This document shows, one piece after another, positions 8,527 through 15,700 of a stretch of 64,000 nt of DNA (positions within the stretch are counted from its first letter, which is position 1; every line of letters begins with the position of its first letter). Position numbers and translations under genes: made by a program. The notes under the pieces are model-generated. The model searched no databases. It worked only from the letters and a program-made list of their open reading frames with translations, and was not told where the DNA came from. This DNA comes from Motiliproteus sp965230185. GTDB lineage: Bacteria > Pseudomonadota > Gammaproteobacteria > Pseudomonadales > Balneatricaceae. Location: the NCBI GenBank assembly GCA_965230185.1, contig OZ245995.1:372001-436000 (forward strand). Reading direction: 5' to 3'.

Positions 8527-8542
8527 TGGTGTGATTATTGCT
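8527..8542 (+). promoter_or_regulatory. Candidate sigma-54 promoter for the 8.6-kb nitrate reductase
   Basis: TGGTGTGATTATTGCT has the invariant GG and GC at the sigma-54 spacing and a perfect TTGCT -12 element. The -24 element is TGGTGTG instead of TGGCACG. The predicted start near 8554 leaves a leader of about 37 bases before the ATG at 8591. It is weaker than the matches before nirB and nasA, but at the same relative position. Confidence 0.45.
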
Positions 8543-8590
8543 GAAACCGGGTAATTGATTTTTCAGCTTTATCGTACCGCAGGTAGCTTT

Positions 8591-10801
8591 ATGTTGTTTG
8601 GCCGTAAAAAAAGGAAACCGATTACTATCCCTGAAAAGCGAGTGGCAAACTGGAAGTACGCCACCTGTAATTACTGCTCCACCGGCTGCTCCATCGAGCT
8701 GGGCCTCAACGATGAGGGTCGGGTGGTTACCAGTCGCGGCGCCGCCGGTGCCGATGTTAACCGCGGCAAGCTCTGTATCAAAGGGCTGATGGAGCATGAG
8801 CTGTTCTCCTCTGCCGGTCGCGGCGTCCAGCCGCTGATGCGAGAGCGCCATCATGAGGCCTTTCAGCCGACCGACTGGGACAGTGCCCTCGATCATACCG
8901 CCGGCAGAATCAAAGAGATTCAGCACAAATACGGTCGTGATGCCTTTGCGGTGATCTCTACCGGTCAGCTGCTGACCGAAGAGTTCTATACCCTTGGCAA
9001 GCTGGTTCGCGGCTGTATCGGTACCAACAACTACGACGGCAATACCACCCTCTGCATGGCCTCGGCGGTATCCGGCTACAAGCGCTCCTTCGGCTCCGAC
9101 GGCCCTCCCGGCAGCTATGAGGACTTCGAACACACCGACTGCCTGATGGCCTTCGGTTCCAACCTGCCGGAGCAGCATCCGATCATCTACTGGCGGTTGA
9201 AGGAGGCGCGGGAGAAGCGTTCCTTCCCGCTGATCGTGGTGGACCCCCGGGTCACCATGCTGGCTCAGTTTGCCGATATCCATCTGCCCATTACCCCCGG
9301 CACCGACTGTGTGCTGATCAACGCCATGCTGCATGTAATCTTTAAGGAGGGGCTGGAGGATCGTGCTTACCTGGAGGCTCACACCAGCGGCCTGGCGGAG
9401 CTGGAAGCGCTGGTGAAGGCCTACGACCCGGTCACCGCTCAGCATATCTGCGGTATCGACGAGGACACCATCCGTCACGTCGCCCGTCTCTACGCCAGGG
9501 CCGGGGCTGCCATGAGTATCTGGACCATGGGCATCAACCAGAGCACCCACGGCTCCGACGGGGTGGCGAACATCAACAACCTCAACCTGGTGACCGGCAA
9601 TATCGGTAAGCCCGGCGGCACCAGCCTCTCCATTACCGGTCAGTGCAACGCCATGGGCACCCGCGAGTGGTCGGCCTGTTCCGGCCTGCCCGGCTACCGG
9701 CTGCTGGAAAATTCCCGGCACCGTCAGGAGGTGGCCGATTTCTGGGGCATCGAACCGGAGTTCTTCCCCGAGCAGCGGGGCATGTTCCAGACCGATATCT
9801 TCCCGGCCATCGAGACCGGCCAGATCAAAGGGCTGTGGCTGGTGGCCACCAACCCCATGACCTCGATGCCCAACACCGCCCGCATCCGCAAGACCCTGGA
9901 GAAGCTGGAGTTTCTGGTGGTGCAGGACTCTTATGTCGATGTGGAGACCAACCAGTACTCCCACGTCTATTTCCCCGCCTCGGTGTGGGCGGAGAAGGAG
10001 GGCTGTCACACCAACACCGAGCGCCGGGTCAACCTGACCCGCAACGCCCTGCCGGCGCTGGCGGACTCGAAACCGGATCTGTGGATCTTCAACCAGATGG
10101 CGAAGCGCTTCGACAACGGCCAGCGCATTCACTTCCCGTCGACCGCCGAGGGGGCCTTCAACGAGATGCGGGAACTGTCGAAAGGCGAGGACCGGATGCT
10201 GGATATCTCCGGTATGACTTACGACCGGCTGGAAGCGGCGAAGGGCATCCAGTGGCCCTTCAGCGAAGCCATGGCCGCCGGGCAGTCGCAGGATGCCGGC
10301 CTCAGAGGCCAGCCCCGGCTCTACAGCGACGGTCGTTTTCAGACCGCCAACGGCCGGGCCAATCTGATCTGCGTCGATTTTGTCGATAACAACGAGCGGC
10401 CGGATGAGCAGTACCCGTTCTGGCTCAACAGCGGCCGGGTGGTGGAGCATTTCCACACCCGTACCCGCACCGGCAAGATCGGCAACTGCAATAAGTTCAG
10501 TCCGACCCCCTATATGGAGATGAACCCGGACGCCGCCGAGGCGCTGGGTATCGAACACCAGAGCTATGTGCGGCTGGCCTCCCGTCGTGGCGATGCGGTG
10601 GTGATGGTGCAGCTGACCCAGCGGGTGCCCCGCAACATGGTGTTTATCCCCTTCCACTATCACGACTGCGTCAACCGGCTGACCCTCGGCCTGCTGGATC
10701 CCTACTCCCGCCAGCCGGCGTTCAAGCAGAGCGCGGTACGGGTGGAGCCGGTGGACCAGCAGGAAGCCGCCCGCCTTAACGCTGAACGCCGCGCGTTCTG
10801 A
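8591..10801 (+). CDS. Assimilatory-type nitrate reductase, molybdopterin catalytic subunit
   Basis: A 736-residue molybdopterin oxidoreductase of the NasA/NarB/NapA branch. An N-terminal [4Fe-4S] site is formed by C26, C29, C33 and C62 (CNYCSTGC, then GKLCIKG). The molybdenum-ligating cysteine is C155 in NTTLCMASAVSGYKRSFGSDGPP, a signature of assimilatory and periplasmic nitrate reductases. MGD-binding regions include SIWTMGINQSTHG and WLVATNPMTSMPN, and a C-terminal molydopterin dinucleotide-binding domain carries NSGRVVEHFHTRTRTG. There is no Tat signal, so the enzyme should be cytoplasmic. The start is the ATG with AGGTAG upstream; an in-frame TTG at 8555 is unlikely. The next gene, 53 bp away, encodes a fused Fe-S/membrane anchor, implying quinol as donor, which is unusual for an assimilatory-type enzyme. 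A different substrate cannot be excluded. Confidence 0.82.
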   Translation: MLFGRKKRKPITIPEKRVANWKYATCNYCSTGCSIELGLNDEGRVVTSRGAAGADVNRGKLCIKGLMEHELFSSAGRGVQPLMRERHHEAFQPTDWDSALDHTAGRIKEIQHKYGRDAFAVISTGQLLTEEFYTLGKLVRGCIGTNNYDGNTTLCMASAVSGYKRSFGSDGPPGSYEDFEHTDCLMAFGSNLPEQHPIIYWRLKEAREKRSFPLIVVDPRVTMLAQFADIHLPITPGTDCVLINAMLHVIFKEGLEDRAYLEAHTSGLAELEALVKAYDPVTAQHICGIDEDTIRHVARLYARAGAAMSIWTMGINQSTHGSDGVANINNLNLVTGNIGKPGGTSLSITGQCNAMGTREWSACSGLPGYRLLENSRHRQEVADFWGIEPEFFPEQRGMFQTDIFPAIETGQIKGLWLVATNPMTSMPNTARIRKTLEKLEFLVVQDSYVDVETNQYSHVYFPASVWAEKEGCHTNTERRVNLTRNALPALADSKPDLWIFNQMAKRFDNGQRIHFPSTAEGAFNEMRELSKGEDRMLDISGMTYDRLEAAKGIQWPFSEAMAAGQSQDAGLRGQPRLYSDGRFQTANGRANLICVDFVDNNERPDEQYPFWLNSGRVVEHFHTRTRTGKIGNCNKFSPTPYMEMNPDAAEALGIEHQSYVRLASRRGDAVVMVQLTQRVPRNMVFIPFHYHDCVNRLTLGLLDPYSRQPAFKQSAVRVEPVDQQEAARLNAERRAF

Positions 10802-10854
10802 TCATCACCGAAAGCCTGCAGATCGAGCGAGCTGCAGACAGCGAGGTTTTAGCT

Positions 10855-12855
10855 ATGAGTAAACGACTGAACAAACTGGAACAGTTTCCCGGTGATGATC
10901 TGGGCGGCAGCGCTGCCGGTAGTGACAAAGGTGCTGATAACGGCGCTGACAACGGCGTTGAAACCAGAGCCGACAGCAGCGGCGTCGGTCTCTGGGAGGT
11001 CCGCCCCGGGGAGCGTCCCTACGCCTTCCTGCGGGATGTGGAGGCGAAGGAGACCAACCGTTACGGCCAGAAGATCGACCTGCTGGATCTGACCGATCAT
11101 CAGCTGCCCAAAGGCCGCTCGATGTATATCAACGAAAACCCGGCGGTGGGGGAGAATCCCAACCGCAACAAGCAGCACGGCTTCTTCTTTACCGCCGACA
11201 ACTGCATCGGCTGTCATGCCTGTGAAGCGGCCTGCAGCGAGAAGAACGAGAATCCCGCCCATCTGGCGTTCCGCTCCGTCGGCTATGTGGAGGGGGGCAG
11301 CTACCCCGACTACAAGCGGATGAATATCTCCATGGCCTGTAACCACTGCGACGATCCGGTCTGTCTGAAGGGCTGTCCGACCCGGGCCTACACCAAGCAT
11401 GTGGAGTACGGCGCGGTACTGCAGGACCCGGAAACCTGTTTCGGCTGCGGTTACTGCACCTGGGTCTGCCCCTACAACGCGCCACAGCTGGATCCCATCA
11501 AGGGCCAGGTCTCCAAGTGCAACATGTGTGTCGACCGGCTGGAGGAGGGGCTGAAACCCGCCTGTGTCTCCGCCTGTGTCGGCAACGCCCTGGATTTCGG
11601 GGTGATCGAGGATATTCCCGAGAATCGTGAGCAGGCTAAATGCTCGATCCCCGGCTTCCCGACCCCTGAGATCACCCATCCCAATATCCGCTTTCAGCAG
11701 ACCCGCTCGCTGCCGGAGGAGATGAAGCGGACCGATTCCATGCCGGTAAAATACCACCGGGAGGAGGACGGCCTCTATAAGCCAGTGGTGGACCAGAAGA
11801 AAGGCAAAGCAAAACACTGGAATCTGGCCCGCCTCAGCTCCCGGGAGAACCCGCTGGTGCTGTTCACCCTCTCTGCTCAGACCGCCATCGGCGCCTTCGG
11901 GCTGGCGTTCCTGGGGGCGCAACTGGGCGTCGACAGCCTGCTGCAGTTCCGGGCCAGCGCCATGTACGCGCCGCTGATGATGCTCTGTTTCGCGCTGGTG
12001 GGCTTTGGTCTCTTTATGTCCACCATGCACCTCGGCAAGCCGCACCGTTTCTATCGTGGTTTCAATAACCTGCGCCACTCGCCGGTGTGTCGTGAGGGGC
12101 TGGGGATCGCCCTGTTTATGGCCACCCTGGGGCTGCATATCCTGTTCTCGCTGCCTGCCAGTCCGCTGCTGCAGCCGGTGCTGGGCAGCGGACCGGAATC
12201 CTTCAGCGGCACGGCGGCCCTGTTCGGTTATCTGGCGATCCCGGCCGGCCTGACCGGTCTCTATTACATGAACCGCTGCTACCGTATCAAGGCCCGTCCG
12301 TTCTGGAACCACTGGCAGGTGGCCAGCTCCTTCTTCGGCAATATGCTGTCGCTGGGCGCCCTGGTCGGCGCTGCGGTGATGGTGACTACGCTGGCGCTGA
12401 GCGGCCTGGAGTACCGGTCGCTGCTGATCGTCGCCGGGACCCTGATGGTGCTGGGGATGGCGGCGGAAGCGGTCGGCCTGCTGTGCCACAGCCATGATAT
12501 GAACCGGGGTAACCACGAAGGGGCGGCTTCCCACTATATCCAGTGCACCACCTTCGGTAAGACCTACTATCTGCGCAATGGCCTGCTGGCCGTCAATCTG
12601 ATCGCGGCTCTGGCGCTGACCCTGAGCGTCGCAAGCGGCTCTGTCAGCGAAGTCGTGGCGCTGATCGGCCTGGCACTGGTGGGGCTGATCCTGCTGCTGA
12701 CCAGCACCGTCGGTCGGGCACTGTTCTACGTGCTGGTGGTGCCCACCACCATGCCCGGTGCTTTCTTCTGGAAGAACAAGGGCTTTGAGGAGCATGCCCG
12801 GGAGATCGGGCTGGCGGAGATGCCCCAGGTGGGGGTGGTGCCCAATCTGCACTGA
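10855..12855 (+). CDS. Fused DmsB-like ferredoxin and DmsC-like membrane anchor
   Basis: A 666-residue two-part protein. After a ~105-residue Asp/Gly-rich N-terminal extension, residues 110-250 are a DmsB/NrfC-type ferredoxin with sixteen cysteines in four groups (C117/120/123/127, C162/165/170/174, C195/198/201/205, C222/225/237/241), enough for four [4Fe-4S] clusters. Residues ~325-660 are a DmsC/YnfH-type anchor with about eight membrane helices, starting SSRENPLVLFTLSAQTAIGAF. In DMSO reductase these are separate subunits passing electrons from menaquinol to the molybdenum subunit. With the upstream reductase it should form a membrane-attached, quinol-oxidising complex facing the cytoplasm. 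There is no Tat signal, consistent with that orientation. GGTTTTAGCT precedes the ATG, so the SD is weak. Confidence 0.85.
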   Translation: MSKRLNKLEQFPGDDLGGSAAGSDKGADNGADNGVETRADSSGVGLWEVRPGERPYAFLRDVEAKETNRYGQKIDLLDLTDHQLPKGRSMYINENPAVGENPNRNKQHGFFFTADNCIGCHACEAACSEKNENPAHLAFRSVGYVEGGSYPDYKRMNISMACNHCDDPVCLKGCPTRAYTKHVEYGAVLQDPETCFGCGYCTWVCPYNAPQLDPIKGQVSKCNMCVDRLEEGLKPACVSACVGNALDFGVIEDIPENREQAKCSIPGFPTPEITHPNIRFQQTRSLPEEMKRTDSMPVKYHREEDGLYKPVVDQKKGKAKHWNLARLSSRENPLVLFTLSAQTAIGAFGLAFLGAQLGVDSLLQFRASAMYAPLMMLCFALVGFGLFMSTMHLGKPHRFYRGFNNLRHSPVCREGLGIALFMATLGLHILFSLPASPLLQPVLGSGPESFSGTAALFGYLAIPAGLTGLYYMNRCYRIKARPFWNHWQVASSFFGNMLSLGALVGAAVMVTTLALSGLEYRSLLIVAGTLMVLGMAAEAVGLLCHSHDMNRGNHEGAASHYIQCTTFGKTYYLRNGLLAVNLIAALALTLSVASGSVSEVVALIGLALVGLILLLTSTVGRALFYVLVVPTTMPGAFFWKNKGFEEHAREIGLAEMPQVGVVPNLH

Positions 12856-12935
12856 TCCGCTGGTGACGGCGGCGGGCATCGCGCCTGCCGCGCCACTGTT
12901 TTGTCTCAGTCGGAGATCCAGTCGGGACCCTGCTT

Positions 12936-13337
12936 ATGGAACTGAACGATCTGCTGAATAAAACCTGCCTGATCGGCCTGAGCTGGTTTGACCGCGACGG
13001 CAAGCTGCTCCGGCAGTCGCAGCTGGCCGGCCGGGTGGTCGCCGTGGACCGGGAAGCCGGTATCTCGGTCGAGCTGATGGCAACGGCGAAGGAAGCCGCC
13101 GATTCACCCGATCCGCAACCGCAAAAGTCGGCGATCTTTATGCTGCCCGCCGATCTTTCCCCCTGGTTCCGGGCGCCGTCCGGCCGTTACCGGGACCCGG
13201 ATTCCGGTGTGGCCATCGTGGATCCCGACTATCTGGTGACCTGGGATGTCTATCAGACCCGGGATGATGCCGGCGACGGTCAGCATCAGTGGTGGCAGTG
13301 GTCGCCCCGCACCGCCGCTCCCCGGGTCAATCGCTGA
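12936..13337 (+). CDS. Conserved protein of unknown function
   Basis: A 133-residue soluble protein, 80 bp after the DmsBC-like gene on the same strand. It begins MELNDLLNKTCLIGLSWFDRDGKLLRQSQLAGRV, a strand-rich start suggesting a small beta-barrel, and ends with NPDYLVTWDVYQ-like and HQWWQWSPRTAAPRVN motifs rich in Trp. I recall similar stand-alone proteins in other gammaproteobacteria but no named family. No catalytic motif, signal peptide or membrane segment is present. The spacing allows cotranscription with the reductase, which could be chance. The frame and codon use look like those of neighbouring genes. Confidence 0.55.
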   Translation: MELNDLLNKTCLIGLSWFDRDGKLLRQSQLAGRVVAVDREAGISVELMATAKEAADSPDPQPQKSAIFMLPADLSPWFRAPSGRYRDPDSGVAIVDPDYLVTWDVYQTRDDAGDGQHQWWQWSPRTAAPRVNR

Positions 13338-13459
13338 TCGCAGCCGGGCTGTGAGCTGCTGATCGGGATTCAATCTCTTTTCCTTCGGTTATCAGTCGGG
13401 TTAAGGTCAGAGCTTTCGAGCAACTGATTGTGGCCTGCCTGGCCGGTCATGGAGGAGCC

Positions 13460-13867
13460 ATGGATTACAACGATGCCAGAGCCTGCCTGCTGGAGAAACC
13501 AGCGGCCCGGGAGGACTTCCCCTTCGGGCCGGAAGTGGCGGTGTTTAAGGTTAAGAATAAGATGTTCGCCACTCTGGCCTGGCGCGACGGTATGGCGGAG
13601 ATGAATCTTAAGTGTGATCCTCAGGAGGCTTTTGCACTGCGGGATATGTTTGAATCGGTGATCCCCGGCTATCACATGAACAAGAAGCACTGGAATACGG
13701 TGATTCTGGATGGTTCGGTGCCGGAGAATGAGATACGGCGGATGATCGATGGTTCTTTTGTGCTGGTGGTGAAGGGGATGACGCGGGCGGAGCGTCTGCC
13801 GCTGGAGGTGGAGTTTTCACCGGAGGTGCTCTATTTTCGGCGGGCTTCTTTGCTGGAGGCTGACTGA
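13460..13867 (+). CDS. MmcQ/YjbR family protein
   Basis: A 135-residue protein of the MmcQ/YjbR (CyaY-like fold) family: MDYNDARACLLEKPAAREDFPFGPEVAVFKVKNKMFATL, then MNLKCDPQEA, PGYHMNKKHWNTVILDGSVPENEI and a basic C-terminal segment. Family members are small DNA-binding-like alpha/beta proteins with unsettled function. The start at the ATG with GGAGGAG upstream is better than one 30 bases earlier. It is the last gene before a 1.8-kb non-coding repeat region and may be a separate transcription unit from the reductase genes. Confidence 0.8.
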   Translation: MDYNDARACLLEKPAAREDFPFGPEVAVFKVKNKMFATLAWRDGMAEMNLKCDPQEAFALRDMFESVIPGYHMNKKHWNTVILDGSVPENEIRRMIDGSFVLVVKGMTRAERLPLEVEFSPEVLYFRRASLLEAD

Positions 13868-13943
13868 TCAGCGTTTCTGTTGCTTCTTTTTCGTTCTGAA
13901 ATTTCCAGGTGGCTGTAGGTCTGTGTTGCGCCTTGCCGGGCGC

Positions 13944-13973
13944 CTTACTTATTTGTTTGCGCAAATAAGTAAG
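13944..13973. repeat. Perfect 12-bp inverted repeat, copy 1
   Basis: CTTACTTATTTG (13944-13955) and CAAATAAGTAAG (13962-13973) pair perfectly around a TTTGCG loop. The AT-rich palindrome stands out from its GC-rich surroundings and is repeated exactly at 14691-14720. Both copies are followed by CAACAAA-CGCA-CCCCA. It opens a larger repeat unit that also contains the ~420-bp direct repeat. Confidence 0.9.
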
Positions 13974-14224
13974 CAACAAAGCGCACCCCAATGTCACCGG
14001 CCTTCGGCTTCCCTCACTCCTCGCCTGAATCGGGCGCTACGCGAACTCGGCCAGCGGCCTCAGACAGGCGCGAGCTTAACCCCGATTCAGTCTGCGGGGC
14101 TCGGCGGTGGCAGAGGGGATCTGGTGCCGGCTGATAATTCTGTGTTTGTTACAGGCACCAGGTAGGGTGCCGTTAGCCGCAGGCGTAACGCACCGATAAA
14201 CGCCTCTGATTGCGCCCATCCCGG

Positions 14225-14648
14225 CGGTGCGGCTCGGCGTCCATGCCTCGCCCCTGCGGGCCCTTTTCGGAGAACCGTCCCGGTGCTCGTAGGTTCAGAG
14301 GGGAGTATGGTGCCAGCTGATAGTTTCGGGTTTAAGGTGGTAGCACGAAAATAGCGGAAAAGTATGCTCCCCCTCTGCGATGCCGAGCATGTACTGAGGA
14401 AACAGATCAGGCCCATCGGGGCGAGCCATGGACGGCGAGCTTTGCAGTCGGCCCATGGAAGGGCCGTCTGCAAACCCTGTTTGCTCAGTTCACGCGCAGG
14501 GAACCGGCAAAGCCGGCAAGCGGGGGGCTATGGAGCACGAGTTTAAGTTCTTTCTCCCCTGTCTTTGGAACGCCTGCTAAAGACAGGGTCGCCCGGCGGG
14601 GGCGAAATAAAAATCTCAGCAATTTCGTTAATTCAGAATGGCCCCTGA
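14225..14648. repeat. Large non-coding direct repeat, copy 1
   Basis: About 420 bp, nearly identical to 14812-15236 with a few substitutions and a net one-base length difference. It starts CGGTGCGGCTCGGCGTCCAT and ends AATTCAGAATG...CCTGA. A 60-codon frame (14364-14546) and several overlapping frames run through it in both copies, but none has a ribosome site with a coherent protein. The region seems to be a structured or mobile non-coding element rather than a gene. The 250 bp between the inverted repeat and this block (13974-14224) is not shared with copy 2. Confidence 0.85.
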
Positions 14649-14690
14649 TCCCCTGACTCCTCGGAAGCACCCTTTTCGCCCTGACGGCGA

Positions 14691-14720
14691 CTTACTTATT
14701 TGTTTGCGCAAATAAGTAAG
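14691..14720. repeat. Perfect 12-bp inverted repeat, copy 2
   Basis: Identical to the palindrome at 13944-13973, including the TTTGCG loop. It lies 747 bp further on and only about 90 bp before copy 2 of the ~420-bp repeat, whereas copy 1 lies about 250 bp before its repeat. The two units therefore share their ends but differ in the middle. Confidence 0.9.
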
Positions 14721-14811
14721 CAACAAAACGCATCCCCACTGAACCGGCCTGCGGCTGCACTGCGCGCCGTGCCGTTTCTCCGGGCACACCGACGGGCCAT
14801 CCCTGGCCCGT

Positions 14812-15236
14812 CGGTGCGGCTCGGCGTCCATGCCTCGCCCCTGCGGGCCCTTTTCGGAGAACCGTCCCGGTGCTCTTCGGTTCAGAGGGGAGTCTGGTGC
14901 CAGCTGACAGTTTCGGGCTTACGGTCGTAGCACGAATGTTGAGGAAAAAGTATGTTCCCCCTCTGCGATGCTGAGCATGTACTGAGGAAACAGCTCAGGC
15001 CCATCGGGGCGAGCCATGGACGGCGAGCTTTGCAGTCGGCCCATGGAGGGGCCGTCTGCAAACCCTGTTTGCTCAGTTCACGCGCAGGGAACCGGCGAAG
15101 CCGGCAAGCGGGGGGCTATGGAGCACGAGTTTAAGTTCTTTCTCCCCTGTCTTTGGAACGCCTGCTAAAGACAGGGTCGCCCGGTAGGGGCGAAATGAAA
15201 ATCTCAGCAACCTCGGTAATTCAGAATGACTCCTGA
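14812..15236. repeat. Large non-coding direct repeat, copy 2
   Basis: Second copy of the ~420-bp sequence at 14225-14648. Conservation is spread over the whole length and not concentrated at third codon positions of any frame, arguing for recent duplication of a non-coding element. Beyond its right end the base composition changes abruptly from GC-rich to AT-rich, marking the edge of the OLD-nuclease island. Confidence 0.85.
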
Positions 15237-15700
15237 CAATTTATGCCCGGTTGAGGGCCCCTGTTGCGCGCAGCATGGGCCTTTCTTCTTGAGTCAGATC
15301 ATCTCCGTAGTAGCCTTATACTTTGGATTGCTTGATTAGCTGGTCTGAATGATAGACCCTTGGTAAATCAGGGATTAAAAGGACTCGGGGCACTGCCTCA
15401 TATCGGACAGGGATGTATACGATGCATCAGGGATGTAAGCCCGCCTATTCTCAGAGTGCAGATCGAAGACGCTGTTCTCATCGCTTCATTATTCGAATCA
15501 GATTCAGGTCCCGAGTGGTGGCTTCTGCGGGGCTGCTTTGTCTGTGGGAATGTCCTGTTCGTTTCGGGTAAGTTGTTGAGTATTAAGAAACGAAGTTATT
15601 AATTGACCTAAATGTCACCATTAAAGTGGATTATTAGATCCCCTAATTCAAATTGACACTACATTAAGAAAAACTAAAGCGCTAAAGATAAGGATATACA
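15237..15700. other. AT-richer intergenic region before the OLD nuclease gene
   Basis: About 460 bp with no convincing gene; an 80-codon frame at 15360-15602 lacks a ribosome site and resembles no known protein. The sequence becomes AT-rich towards the right. TTGACA at 15653-15658 is a perfect -35 hexamer for the following gene, but no good -10 sits at the right distance. AAGGATAT just before 15701 is a plausible ribosome site. Confidence 0.5.

Noticed and set aside
8471..10663. A 730-codon minus-strand frame opposite the nitrate reductase
   Set aside because: The plus-strand frame has every molybdoenzyme motif; the reverse is a His/Gly-rich shadow produced by GC-rich codon bias.
10849..12879. 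A 676-codon minus-strand frame opposite the DmsBC fusion
   Set aside because: The plus-strand frame holds sixteen correctly spaced cysteines and membrane helices. The reverse has no recognisable domain.
14364..14546. A 60-codon frame in the ~420-bp repeat, with a near-identical frame at 14952-15134
   Set aside because: It is conserved only because the DNA is duplicated. There is no ribosome site, and substitutions show no codon-position bias.
13944..15236. Possible CRISPR array, because sequence blocks recur
   Set aside because: There are only two copies, hundreds of bases long, with no short repeat-spacer periodicity and no cas genes.
15360..15602. An 80-codon frame before the OLD nuclease gene
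   Set aside because: No ribosome site, no recognisable domain, and composition unlike neighbouring genes.
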